Assembly: GCA_023212725.1 (NCBI GenBank)
Contig: JALBYF010000046.1
Coordinates: 86,289 to 150,288 of the forward strand
Length of the DNA: 64,000 nucleotides
Reading direction: 5' to 3'
Source of the DNA: Tranzscheliella williamsii
Lineage: Eukaryota; Basidiomycota; Ustilaginomycetes; Ustilaginales; Ustilaginaceae
This document shows positions 49,928 through 59,882 of the stretch, piece by piece (position 1 is the stretch's first letter; every line of letters begins with the position of its first letter). Below the pieces are notes generated by a model. That model saw only the letters and a program-made list of their open reading frames with translations. It did no database searches and was not told the DNA's origin. The translations under genes were made by a program, and so were the position numbers.

Positions 49928-50714
49928 ATGGCTGAAATACCCGGCGAGACCAACATGTTCAAGATCATGCTGGATCAGGCGGCTGACATTGACTTCAGCG
50001 ACCCGGACAAGCCCAAGGACCAGCAGACCGACCCGACTGACCTCATCGTACCGGGCGTAGAGTGAGTGCTCGCCCATCCCCGGTCGCAAGGAGTATGCTG
50101 ACCGCAGTGGTGTCTCTTCGCGGTGCGTTCGCTTTCAGAGTCTCGAAGCTCTTCGCTGTGGTAAGTTCCAAACATGCGCAATGTGGCTCGGTGTGGCTGC
50201 GGCTGACGGGCGTGGTTGTGGTTTGGCTGCGCTCGTAGGTGTACTGGGCGTTGCTGCACTCGCACGATCCTGACAGTATCATGGCGGGCCTGGATCTGAT
50301 GACGGTGCAGCAGGCGATCAAGACGGTGGTGAGTATGGTTCTGTGCTGGAATGGTCGTTGCTGGGCTGCTGACCAAGCTGACACGCTGCCGGGGTGCGCG
50401 GCTAGAATGGAGTCTTCGTATTCAACGTCAAGCCAAGCGGCGACAAGGCGGACGGGACGCCGACGCAGTTCTACGTGGACATGCGGCGCGAAGGCAAGAT
50501 CACACGCGGGCCAGGCCCGCCCAAGCCCAAGCCAGACTGCACCCTCACCATCGCCGACCGCGACATGATCCGTATCGCCCTCGGCCAGATGAGCCCCCAG
50601 GCCGCCTTCCTCAAGGGCAAGATCAGAGTCAAGGGCAACATCATGCTCGGCCTCCGCATGCAGTCGGTCCTCATGAGCGAGGTCAACAAAATGAGCCGCA
50701 CCGCCAAGCTCTAG
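49928..50714 (+). CDS. SCP2-domain sterol/lipid-binding protein
   Basis: Four exons (49928-50061, 50139-50160, 50239-50328, 50406-50714) encode about 184 residues. The three introns are 77, 78 and 77 bp, each with a CTGAC branch site; exon 2 is only 22 bases. The spliced C-terminal part matches the SCP2 fold: NGVFVFNVKPSGDKADGTPTQFYVDM, then DCTLTIADRDMIRIALGQMSPQAAFLKGKIRVKGNIMLG, a family hallmark. SCP2 domains bind sterols, fatty acids and acyl-CoAs. The C-terminus (RTAKL) is close to a peroxisomal PTS1 tripeptide (AKL, a functional SKL variant), so peroxisomal location is likely. The exons before the SCP2 core carry an acidic N-terminal section. Confidence 0.88.
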
Positions 50715-51239
50715 CCCAGCCCCGAACCCCTCTCCCCTCCCCTCCCCCAACACCCTCCTCCTTCCCTCCCATCTGTACCGCCATCCTCGGCGCGACCTTG
50801 CCTTGATGGTCGTGCTACTGTGCTTCCAGTCTCATCCACCAACGAGCGCCTCCCGTGCCCGTGCGGCAGGACTGCCGAGGCACGCGCACTTTCCAGATCG
50901 TACCACAAGAGACGTGCTGTGGCTGTAAGGGTGAGCGATGCTTTCGACATGTACAGACAGACGGGCCATAGCTTCCCAAATGAGAGTAGTTGATTCGGGA
51001 AATTGCTAAAGGGAGTGACAAAAGGAGTCGGCATATCTACAGCGAGGAACAAGGGCGTTGGCCTGTTCAGCGAAAGACGAAAAACGAAGGACGAGAGCGT
51101 TGCGGTGAACAGTGCGGACGAACAGTCTGCACGGTTTCAGGGTTGGATGCAAGGTTGTGTTGGCTTGGAGATCGGGTGCTGCCAGAGCACAGGCTCACAC
51201 ATTAGCAAGTGGCAGGAGAAAAGGATCCGGTCCAACGTC
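50715..51239. other. Convergent 3' region with a pyrimidine tract
   Basis: Directly after the SCP2 stop lies a C/T tract (about 50,727-50,770). The rest is probable 3' UTR of both convergent genes. No gene is seen. Confidence 0.5.
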
Positions 51240-52060
51240 CTACAAGAATGCGAAACCCACGGCGGCGAGGCCGACGAGGGCGCTGGCCATGCTGGCGACC
51301 TTGTTTTGGGAAGAGCCCGAAGTGGACTGGGCCGAAGCGGCGGAAGTACTACCATAGGAGGGCGAGTTGACCGGGCTGCTGTCGGCCGTGCTTGTGGCTC
51401 GAAGCGAGCCAGTAGCGGTGCTCGAGGCGCGCGAGGCGGTGGAAGTAGCGACGGCGGCACCAGCGTCGGCAGTACCACCAGCGCCAGAGAGCTGAGCCAT
51501 GATGGTAGAGTTGAAGTTGCCACTCATACGGTTAAGCGTGAAGCGGGCGGAGAAGGCCATCGGCGGCGTAGTACTGCTGGTGGAGGTGCCCTCGAAGCGG
51601 ATAAAGTAGTATCCGCCGTCGGGACCGACCGAATCGTCGATCTTGTAGCTGCCCTTGCCCTTGGAGTAAGAGACGTTGGTGTCGAGAGTCTGCAGCTTGT
51701 ACTGTACGTTTCGAGAGCCGGTGGCAAGGTAAATGTTGACTTTGCCCCAGTCAGAGGCACTCGGAGACTTGCCGTCGTCGTTCCACTCGACGCGCAGCTT
51801 TTTGCTTCCGTGGCCGGTGGTGGACCTATATAATCGACATCCCCAAGGCAGCAACAAAGCACGTGTACGGAAGGGCAAGCGCATTCGTGTCAGCAAAGTG
51901 GCAAATGTAGTGAGCGCTGCGCTGCAAGGAAAACGAGCGCTGGGCGGCACGGTAGGTCTTCAACTTACGCGACAGGGTTGGTGACGACGATGGTCGACAT
52001 GGCTGCGTCGGCAGCCACGAGGCCGAGGACAGCCAGGGTGGTAATCTTAGCAGAGACCAT
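51240..52060 (-). CDS. GPI-anchored Ser/Thr-rich wall protein, Kre9/Knh1 type
   Basis: Two exons (52060-51969, 51825-51240) are joined over a 143-bp intron with the split Ala codon restored, giving about 225 residues. Exon 1 encodes a signal peptide (MVSAKITTLAVLGLVAADAA) and the first strand (TIVVTNPVA). The next ~115 residues follow the Kre9/Knh1-like pattern of small fungal wall proteins: VEWNDDG, DWGKVNIYLATGSRN, KGSYKIDD, GGYYFIRFEGTS, FSARFTL. The rest is Ser/Thr/Ala-rich with likely O-glycosylation and ends in a hydrophobic tail (ALVGLAAVGFAFL), typical of a GPI attachment signal, with the cleavage site probably in the SSGSSQN area. Location: plasma membrane or cell wall. The precise function of this family is unclear. 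Confidence 0.85.
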
Positions 52061-53763
52061 GATGTATGGAGGAGATGGGGGAAGTAGAATTGACAGCCAG
52101 GTGATGGGTTACGATGTTGCGATCAAAATCCTACGATCAACGAAGGACGGGTCGACACGGGTCAAACGAATGTATGCTGAAGACAAGGGAGAAGAGAGTT
52201 GTGGTGAGAGGCTAAGTGTTGCTTGGAGATGGACTCTTCAAGCGAAGAGAACCGGAAGGATCAAGGGGAGAATGTGGTTCAGGTGAAAGATGTGGAAGGA
52301 AGGATGGGATGATGGCAACTCGTACACAAGCCAGGAACGAGGCCGTCAGTTCGTCCTTTTGCCAGACCGCGCTGGGTGGTTATCAACAGCCAGGCTCCGA
52401 CTCCCATCGCTGCGTTCGCAAGCTTAGTATGCTGACCACCGAGCGGCGAGCTGCTGCCTGAATGCTTCAAGGCTGAAGAGGCATTGTATTGGCAGGCTGC
52501 TTGCAGGCATTTGCAGCAGCTGTCAAGCGCTGTTACAGTGAGAGTATAGCGGAATGCAAGAGGAACGGGATCTCGCTCTCCTAACAACGCCGACTGAGAT
52601 TCAAATTGGGCTTCTTGGATTGCATGATGGCTGCATTTCGCTGTTGTTTCCTGATTTCTTTGCTGGCCTTCGGGCTCAAAAAGAAGGAACGCTGCAGCCG
52701 CTTGCATATGCGTTTTGTTGATCAGACGCGGTTTTGTAATCCTCGACCGACGAGAAATTACGAATAGTTTACCGCCTAGGCTTTTGCTCTCTATCCATGT
52801 ATGGACTATACACTGCAGCATGGCATTACAACGTTTTCCGATGGCTTGCTCATCCTGGTGACCTGCTAGGCTGAAGTTTCAAGTCCTGCATTAGTACAGT
52901 AGGTATGTTCGCCGAGGTATGGCAGTTGGGCAGTTTGGTTGCCTCCTACCGGGTGGGTCTCGCGTGCCAGTTGCACATATTGACCGGGCCCAAGCCCTTT
53001 CACTGGCAACGTTCCGGTCGGCACATTTGCCAAATTCACGATAGCGCAGCCTGCTTGGGCTTGGCCTGAAGATGATTTTCTATGATGATTTTCTAGCATT
53101 AGCTGCCGACTCGTTCGCCTGTCGTGCATGCCATGCTAGCACACGCCTCGCGTCATCCCTGCGCTCGATCCCAATGCTGCTACGGGTCCGCAACACTACA
53201 CATGTCGCTGGTCGGCACCCGCCCAGGCCCATCGAGTGATGCTCGACATCATGCGGTGCCGTCGAAGCGAAGGGCACTGTAGGCCAAAAAAACGTTCTGC
53301 ACCGAAGCACCTGCTCGGCGACCTTGGTTCGCTCTTGGCGCGATGCTGTCTCCGGCAGGAATGTATGCCAGCCAACCTCATCTGCAGCTTTCCATGCCAA
53401 GAGTGTTGAGGTTCGCCGCGACGCGCATGCACTCATCCGTCTCACTGGCCCACAGACAGCCCCTAACCGACTCGCCTGCTTCTATCGTCCGAGTACAGTG
53501 TCCTTTCCCCGCGCTGATCCGCAAATACTCGTGATAACCAGACTCAAAAGCTTTCATTCGGGCGTCACGTTGCTGGAATCGAGCAGCGGTGGGGTCGCAA
53601 TTTGAAACATTGCCTCTGGATGCCCAGCTAGGCTTGGCAAGCACTCGGTGAAAACGCGTTTCCACCGTATACATTTGAATGTATACGGTGGAATACGGAA
53701 ATGTACACGGTGGAAACCGTAAATGTAAACGGTGGAAACGCGTTTCCACCCGTTCCGTGCCTC
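52061..53763. other. Long intergenic stretch ending in the repeat cluster
   Basis: The left part is the promoter of the GPI-protein gene. No frame here has a recognisable domain. The right end (53,647-53,750) contains a palindrome and short tandem-repeat cluster directly downstream of the PhzF stop. Confidence 0.6.
53647..53750. repeat. Palindrome and 22-bp tandem repeat cluster
   Basis: Three adjacent 22-bp units lie at 53,678-53,699, 53,700-53,721 and 53,722-53,743; all share AATGTA then ACGGTGGAA. The cluster ends in a perfect 20-base palindrome, GGTGGAAACGCGTTTCCACC (53,731-53,750), and begins with a one-mismatch copy of it (53,647-53,666). A 16-base inverted repeat with a two-base loop occupies 53,660-53,693. 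The block lies 14-117 bases past the PhzF stop, so it may form strong hairpins in the 3' UTR. Origin (small mobile element remnant, terminator or protein-binding site) is not shown. Confidence 0.8.
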
Positions 53764-54732
53764 CTAGTGAGTCTCTTCGGTCGGGATGTGGACGGTGCCG
53801 TCGATGCAAAGCTGACACTGGCCGCCAACCCATATCCTTGCTTGATCGGTGCCCGCACCTTGTTCGATTTGAACACTCACCCGTCCTTGCCTGCCCATCA
53901 CAGTGCCCTGAGAGTTGATGTAATCGGTCGCGGGAGACTGGCCTGTCCGCTGCAGCCACATTGCGAATCCGGCGTTCAGCGAGCCCGTGACGGGGTCTTC
54001 GCCGATGTCGTCGTAGGTGAATGCCCTCACCTCGTGCGCAACCGCTTCTCCATTTTGGTTCTTGCCGTCCGGATACGGTCCAATCATACCAAAGCACAGG
54101 TCTTTGACCTTGGCCACGTCGCCGGGAATGACGTCGAGGACAGCCTGGGCATCCTTCAGTTTCAAGCCGACCCATGCCGGTCCGTTGACAATCCAGTGCG
54201 AGTCCAGCACGTCGCCTCGTTCCAGATTCATCGCCGAGCAGATCCGTTCCAGCGTCGTAGCATCGACAGGCTCGTAGCGTGAGAAGTCCGGCGCGACAAA
54301 GCTGATTGTTGCTCCCGCTGGCGATTGCTCGCTGTTCGCTGCCAGAGTCACCCTCAGTTGGACATTGCCGATGCCACACTCTTGGATCAGCCTGCCGCCT
54401 CTTGCCCGGACCAGAGCCGAGCTGGCCTGGCTACCGAGATGGGTCAGGTAAGCGTAGCAGCTGCCGAGGGTAGGATGCCCGGCGAACGGCAGTTCATAGC
54501 AGGGCGTGAAGATCCGCAACTTGTAGTCTGCGCCCGACGACGGCGAAGCTGGCAGGAGAAAGGTCGTCTCCGATAGATTGGTCCACTTTGCAAAGCGTTC
54601 CATCTGAGCTTGGCTGGGCGGAGCCGGCCCGGATGGGTCCAGACAATTGACCACCGCTACAGGATTGCCATAGTAAGCCGTCGAGGTGAATACGTCTACC
54701 TGATAGAATCGGAATGAGGACGGTGGCGCCAT
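53764..54732 (-). CDS. PhzF-family isomerase-like protein
   Basis: This single exon encodes 322 residues. It has the two-lobed PhzF fold: YQVDVFTSTAYYGNPVAVV at the start, the conserved acidic residue in NLSETTFLLP (the catalytic Glu position of PhzF), PFAGHPTLG, and GEDPVTGSLNAGFAMWL in the second lobe. PhzF itself isomerises an aminocyclohexadiene carboxylate in phenazine biosynthesis. Most fungal relatives have no known substrate and no phenazine pathway exists here, so only the family is assigned. There is no targeting signal. A TATA box lies ~65 bases upstream, and a repeat cluster follows the stop. It is divergent from the epoxide hydrolase gene. Confidence 0.88.
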   Translation of the reverse strand: MAPPSSFRFYQVDVFTSTAYYGNPVAVVNCLDPSGPAPPSQAQMERFAKWTNLSETTFLLPASPSSGADYKLRIFTPCYELPFAGHPTLGSCYAYLTHLGSQASSALVRARGGRLIQECGIGNVQLRVTLAANSEQSPAGATISFVAPDFSRYEPVDATTLERICSAMNLERGDVLDSHWIVNGPAWVGLKLKDAQAVLDVIPGDVAKVKDLCFGMIGPYPDGKNQNGEAVAHEVRAFTYDDIGEDPVTGSLNAGFAMWLQRTGQSPATDYINSQGTVMGRQGRVSVQIEQGAGTDQARIWVGGQCQLCIDGTVHIPTEETH

Positions 54733-55600
54733 CTCGTCGAATCGCTATAGAGCACAGTCAATTGGATACCTCTTCATAGGCTGGCAGGCCAGTGGGTTTA
54801 TAAACGAGTATGAGGGTCGAGAAGCGCACGCTGCGAGGTCGAGTCAGAGCGCCAACCAGCGAAATTGGCGCGGTAAGCACATATCTCCGCAGGTTGGAAT
54901 CGACCGCGGAGCGATTTTGCCAGGGTAGAAGGATCGAGTCATGCTACTGCCGAGCTCGACAGCAGTGACCTGGTACGCCACGGCGCCCGCCGCAGCAGTG
55001 CTGAGGGGATCGCATCACCATGGTCAAGTGCTGCGCTGTTATACCATCTCATCGGGGAAGAGGATCATGCTCGAGCACGGTGTGGTGAGAAGAGCGAATG
55101 TGAGATTGGAACGAAGTTACCGCCGCGTTACCGCCCGTCAAGCTCTATTCTGGCCGACCGCTCAATTGTGCCCAAGAAAGCGGAGTCTGTCTTCCCTTTC
55201 AAGCAGGTCGGTAGGCATTAAGCGGGGGTGATGGTTACCATGCTTGGCTATAAGGAAGTCATGTGAATCGGACTGGCGTTGCTCGCCTTCCTCCTTGTCA
55301 GGAAGTTTAAGAGGCAACCGATGTTAACGCGACCCTCCGCGATAGCCCACCATCAACGTTTTCACACACCCACATCACTTCCTCATGAAGACGGCCCGCC
55401 GTTCATAACATAGACGACAAAACAACACGAGCAGATATGTATGTACATATTTAAGCAGGCACACGATGCGTGACGGTGCCCCTCTTACAATGTTCATCGC
55501 TTCCATGAACACCAGAGTGCTTATTTGCACGAGATAGTGTACAACGACGTAAAGACCCTTTTACAAAGCTTCGGCCATCAGAGACGGCCTTGCTGCAAGC
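54733..55600. other. Divergent promoter region, PhzF / epoxide hydrolase
   Basis: About 0.87 kb. Apart from the TATA box near the left end, I see no repeat or RNA gene. Confidence 0.5.
54797..54804 (-). promoter_or_regulatory. TATA box of the PhzF-family gene
   Basis: TTTATAAA, self-complementary, lies about 65 bases upstream of the ATG at 54732. Spacing fits a core promoter. Confidence 0.45.
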
Positions 55601-56950
55601 ATGTCGAGCCTAATTCCCCCCATCAGTCCGCCTCAGCCCTTCACCATTGTCTACACCGATGATGAGGTGAACGACCTCAAATATAGGCTCTCGCACGCGC
55701 GGCTGCCCAACGAGCCGTTTCTGCCCGAAGACGAACGGCCGATGAAGCCCGTCTACAAGCCTGATCTGCCTCTGGTCCAGTCGCTTGTCCAAAAGTGGCA
55801 CGACTTTGACTTTGACGGCTTCCAGAAGAAGCTCAATGCGTTTGCCCACTTTACCACCTCGGTCGACTGGTGCACCACGCTCCACTTTGTCCACAAGAGA
55901 TCCTCGCGGAAGGATGCCATCCCGCTCATGCTCATTCACGGCTGGCCAGGCAGCTGGTTCGAATTTGCGCATGTGATCGACCAGCTCGCCGAGCCTGCCG
56001 ACGCCGATGCGCCCGCGTTTCATCTCGTCGTCCCCTCTCTGCCCGGATACATGTACTCGACACCGCCTCCCAATAAGAAAGAGGGGGTAGGAGAGGTGAA
56101 GGGGTACGCTAGGATTCTGGATGCCCTGATGCGCGGCCTGGGGTACGAACAGTATGCTGCTCAGGGCGGCGACTGGGGCAGCCCACACGCACGTGTCTTG
56201 GGTGTCTTGCACTCGCACAGCGACGGGACCGGCTGCCGGGCCGTGCATCTCAACTTCTGTCCGGTCGCTGCCACGGGCATAAGCAAGTTGATGCTCACCA
56301 CGCTGCCGTTCAAGGTGACGCTGGGCATCGCCAAGCTGCTCTACGGCCAGGAGTACTTTATGATGGCAGCCAAAGGGCTCTTTTTCGAGCAGAACCGGGC
56401 CTACTACGACGTCCAGCGCACGCGGCCGGTGCAGCTGCTGTACGGGCTTGTCGACTCGCCCGTCGGCCTGCTCGGCTGGTTGGGCAACATCTACGACTCG
56501 CTGTCGGAGCGCAACCCGGGGCATCCCCGGCTGAACATGGAGGCGTGTCTGGACGTGGCGACGCTCTTCTGGTTCACGCGCTCGATCGGGACGTCGTTCA
56601 TCCCGTACACCAACAACATCTTCCTGCCCGAGATCCACGCGGCGCCCGAGTACCGGCTGCGCGTCCCGCTCGGCTACTCGGACTTCCCCAACGAGCTGGT
56701 CAACACGCCCAAGTTTGTTGTCGACGCCACTACCGCCGCCGGCCAGACGCGCTGGATCGCCAAGGCGCCCACCGGCGGCCACTTTGCCGCGCACGAGGAG
56801 CCCGCCATCTTCATCAGCCACCTCCGCAACGCCTTTGCCCCCGCCGGCCGCTGGTCCGCCCACGAGGACGACGGCATCCAGCACGCCCACATCGCTGGCG
56901 GCCTTTGGGACGAGGTCCGCGAACAGCACGCTCGCGCCTCCAAGATCTGA
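55601..56950 (+). CDS. Epoxide hydrolase, alpha/beta fold, EHN N-terminus
   Basis: This single exon encodes 449 residues. The EHN lid region occupies the first ~100 residues (DDEVNDLKYRLSHARLP...W). The alpha/beta-hydrolase core follows: oxyanion box HGWPGS at 113-118, nucleophile Asp191 in QGGDWGS, and the catalytic His in GGHFAAHEEP near the C-terminus. This is the microsomal/fungal EH type, which opens epoxides with water; juvenile-hormone-type and leukotriene-type substrates are possible but unproven. No clear N-terminal membrane anchor is visible, so it is probably soluble or peripheral. It converges with PhoD (165 bases between stops). Confidence 0.9.
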   Translation: MSSLIPPISPPQPFTIVYTDDEVNDLKYRLSHARLPNEPFLPEDERPMKPVYKPDLPLVQSLVQKWHDFDFDGFQKKLNAFAHFTTSVDWCTTLHFVHKRSSRKDAIPLMLIHGWPGSWFEFAHVIDQLAEPADADAPAFHLVVPSLPGYMYSTPPPNKKEGVGEVKGYARILDALMRGLGYEQYAAQGGDWGSPHARVLGVLHSHSDGTGCRAVHLNFCPVAATGISKLMLTTLPFKVTLGIAKLLYGQEYFMMAAKGLFFEQNRAYYDVQRTRPVQLLYGLVDSPVGLLGWLGNIYDSLSERNPGHPRLNMEACLDVATLFWFTRSIGTSFIPYTNNIFLPEIHAAPEYRLRVPLGYSDFPNELVNTPKFVVDATTAAGQTRWIAKAPTGGHFAAHEEPAIFISHLRNAFAPAGRWSAHEDDGIQHAHIAGGLWDEVREQHARASKI

Positions 56951-57115
56951 ACCTGCCACACTATCTCTGTAAATACTACCTGCTGATCACACCCAGCTCC
57001 ACCACCGGAACAGTCTGCCACCTGGCCGCGAATGGACACAGCCGAGATACAGAAGGATGCAGGCACATGTATGACATTCCCAGGCGAAGAAGCGGCACCT
57101 GTGACGACAGGGCGG

Positions 57116-59080
57116 CTAGACGAAGGCGGTGCCGTTCCACTTCTGCTGGCTGTAGTCGACGACGCGCGGCTGGAGGGCGCCGGAGCCGGGGGCGCGGTTA
57201 TGGTTGAGCGGGCGGGTGAGCTTGTTGGCGCCGCGCTTGACGTTGAACTGGGCGACGAGGATCTCGTCCGAGTGCGGGAGCGAGTTGTTGACGTAGCCGT
57301 AGAAGCGGGCGTTGCACTCGTGCTTGTCAAAGTGGAGCTCAAAGTAGCCGCGGTGGGCGCCTTCGGCCCACTGGAGGTTGCGGTTGATCTGGACCAGCGC
57401 CTCGGCATTGGCGGTGTACTGGTCCGCGGTGAGCGTGGCGCCGTACGACGAGGGCGAGGAGACAGCAGTGCCTGCGAACTCGACGCCGATGGCGCCGTCG
57501 CCGGTCGCCGGGTCGTAGGCGGTGGTGTTCAGACGGTCCTCGGGGACAGTGTCGTAGACCCAGTTGGCGTGCGAGTCGCCGGCGAGGATGACGGTGTTGT
57601 CCACCTTGTTCTTGACAACCGTATCGAAGAAGCGGCGCCGGTTGGCCCGGTAGCCCTGCCAGGCGTCGTAGTTGTACATGAACGTCGGCTGGCCGTAGTT
57701 CTGCCAGTTGGTGACAATCTGCTGTCCGATCACCTTCCAGATCGCGCCGCGCTCCTCGGACTGGACCAGGTTGTTGTACAGCCAGCGCTCCTGCTTGCCG
57801 CCCATCAGCGACCGCTCGGTCTCGTTCTGCACCGCCGCAACCGCATCCGTATTCCAGTAGACATCCGTCGTGTCGCGGTCATAGTTGCGCGTGTCCAGCA
57901 TCAGCAGGTCTGCCAGTTTGCCGTACCGGAACTTGCGCCACATCCGCAGCGAGTCGGTCGTGTCCACCTGCCGGATCGGCATCCACTCGTAGTACGCCTT
58001 GAGCGCCGCAAGCTTCCTTTCGGTGAAGCGCACTCCCCGCACCTCTCCCGCTTCCGTGTTGTTGCTATCAGCAGTGCCATGGTTGTACGAGTTGTCTGCG
58101 AGCTCATGGTCGTCGGGAATGAGAAAACTGGCCATTTTCTGGTGCAAAGCAGCAAGGTCTTTGTCGAGGCGATAGGAGGCGTATCGGCGACGGTAGTCAC
58201 TGAGACTGACGATTTCATGGTTCGGCTCGGGGACGCGGTTGAGGGCACGGCCGTCGCCGTAGGTGTTCTCGCCGGGGATCTTCTGGCCATCGCCACGCGC
58301 CTCGTAGATGTAGTCGCCGAGGTGGACAAAGTAGTCGGCGGAGTTGCGGGCGGCGGCGGCGCGGTAGGCGTTAAAGTAGCCGAACGGAAGGTTGGAGCAG
58401 GAGAAGACGGCGAGGCGGAGCGAGTCGACGGCGTTGTCGTTGTAGTCGGGGAGCGACTTGAACGAGCCTGTGGGCGAGACGAGCGAGTGGTCGTGGCACG
58501 CGAAGAAGCGGTACCAGTACTGCGTCTTGGGGCGGAGGCCGGTGGTTTCGACCTTGTACGAGTAGTCGACCTCGGCGGTGGTCCAGGCGTAGCTGTCGTC
58601 GACCAGGCTGGCTGCGCTCCAGTCGGCCTGCTTGCGGCTGGTCTGGTAGCGCAGGCAGACGGGGCGGTCCGTCGTGTTGTCCGCGGGCACCGGGTGCGTC
58701 CACAGGATCGCCGAGTCCGGGTACGGGTCCCCGGACGCCACCCCGTACGGAAAGCTCACCGCGCCCTTGTACGCATCCCGCCCGTCGCTCCCGTAGTCGC
58801 CGTCGTACTCCTGCACCAGGAACTCCGCCTCGGTCTCGAATCGAGACAGTCCGCCCCCGCGCCTTGCTTTGGCACCGGCCTGCGCCGCAACATAGTCGTC
58901 GTACGAGCGCTTCTGCACCGCCCGCCCAATGTGCTCCAGATCGTGCGACAGCCCGTTCCCGCCCAACGTCAGCGACGGCGAGCGGTAGGCAAGATTGCGC
59001 TCCAGCGGCGGCAGTGCCGTCACCGACACCGCCAGGGCAGCCGCCAAGGCGACCAGCGTTCGTGCCATCGGCGTCTTCAT
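57116..59080 (-). CDS. Secreted PhoD-type alkaline phosphatase
   Basis: This single exon encodes about 654 residues. A signal peptide (MKTPMARTLVALAAALAVSV) is followed by a Kex2-like KR at residues 57-58, suggesting a short propeptide. The N-terminal PhoD domain has SFPYGVASGDPYPDSAILWTHP. The metallophosphatase core then shows FSCSNLPFGYFNAYR, HLGDYIYE, IPDDHELADN, and LAGDSHANWVYD, the metal-binding series of PhoD. The enzyme cleaves phosphomono- and diesters outside the cell. The TATA box at 59156-59163 supports the start at 59080. It sits next to a phytase-like esterase on the same strand, 802 bases away. The protein lies opposite a very long open frame on the plus strand, which I treat as an artefact. 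Confidence 0.9.
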   Translation of the reverse strand: MKTPMARTLVALAAALAVSVTALPPLERNLAYRSPSLTLGGNGLSHDLEHIGRAVQKRSYDDYVAAQAGAKARRGGGLSRFETEAEFLVQEYDGDYGSDGRDAYKGAVSFPYGVASGDPYPDSAILWTHPVPADNTTDRPVCLRYQTSRKQADWSAASLVDDSYAWTTAEVDYSYKVETTGLRPKTQYWYRFFACHDHSLVSPTGSFKSLPDYNDNAVDSLRLAVFSCSNLPFGYFNAYRAAAARNSADYFVHLGDYIYEARGDGQKIPGENTYGDGRALNRVPEPNHEIVSLSDYRRRYASYRLDKDLAALHQKMASFLIPDDHELADNSYNHGTADSNNTEAGEVRGVRFTERKLAALKAYYEWMPIRQVDTTDSLRMWRKFRYGKLADLLMLDTRNYDRDTTDVYWNTDAVAAVQNETERSLMGGKQERWLYNNLVQSEERGAIWKVIGQQIVTNWQNYGQPTFMYNYDAWQGYRANRRRFFDTVVKNKVDNTVILAGDSHANWVYDTVPEDRLNTTAYDPATGDGAIGVEFAGTAVSSPSSYGATLTADQYTANAEALVQINRNLQWAEGAHRGYFELHFDKHECNARFYGYVNNSLPHSDEILVAQFNVKRGANKLTRPLNHNRAPGSGALQPRVVDYSQQKWNGTAFV

Positions 59081-59882
59081 CTCGCAGCGGTCGGGTTGGA
59101 TAGAGTCGGTCGATACGGCAGCGGCATGGCAGACGTCCGCCCCGCCACAGCGCACTATTTATACAGCGCCATCGCCCGTCGAGCTGTAGCTGTCCATGCG
59201 GACTTCTTCGCAGCGTACTTACGTCAAGCTTGGCATGGGCCTGCTTCCCTCAAGGAAGAGTGCCACAAAAGGTCTCGCGAGAGCTGCCTTGGGCTAGCCG
59301 ATGAATACCTCTGCTCCCAGCTTGCAGCCCGCTTTGCCTGGGCAGGTGCGGCCAGCGGACGGGCGGCGGTCCGTTGCCGACGACCGGAAACGGTGAGGGT
59401 GGCCGCGGGAGGGAACGTTTCATGGAGCGGTGTCGATGGGAGCGGCCAATCAGCGTACGCCGAATGGTCACTGGCAGGTGCCAAGCAAAGGGGTGGGGCA
59501 CGGTGCGGGCAGAGGCGGCCAACTGCTGATTGTTGGATCTGCGTGGTACCAAGCGAGGCGGGAACGTGCACAGCGATCCATGTACCACCACTCAGCGCCT
59601 TCCGCTTGCCATGCTTCGCCGGCTCGCCCAAGCCTACCGTCCGTGCCTGCCTCGACGCGCCCAACGTCGCCGCTGCGCTTAAACCCAGATCGTGCACTGC
59701 GTTTTCAACGCCATGTGCGTGTCCGTCACGTTGCCCTCAGCACGCCAAGATTACAAAGGCTCTATGCCGCAGCGGTCCTCTCCGCTCACAGGCAGCAAAA
59801 CATCGGTCACGCAGGGGTCAGGTGTGACTGCCTTTTACCAGACATGCTGTGCGAGATGAGGGGCTACTACTGTGGTGTGCGG
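59081..59882. other. Spacer between PhoD-type and phytase-like genes
   Basis: Holds the PhoD core promoter near the left end. The plus-strand frame that runs through it is an artefact of GC-rich sequence. I see nothing else. Confidence 0.5.
59156..59163 (-). promoter_or_regulatory. TATA box of the PhoD-type gene
   Basis: TATAAATA on the minus strand lies about 76 bases upstream of the chosen ATG. It is the best TATA match in the window. Confidence 0.6.
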
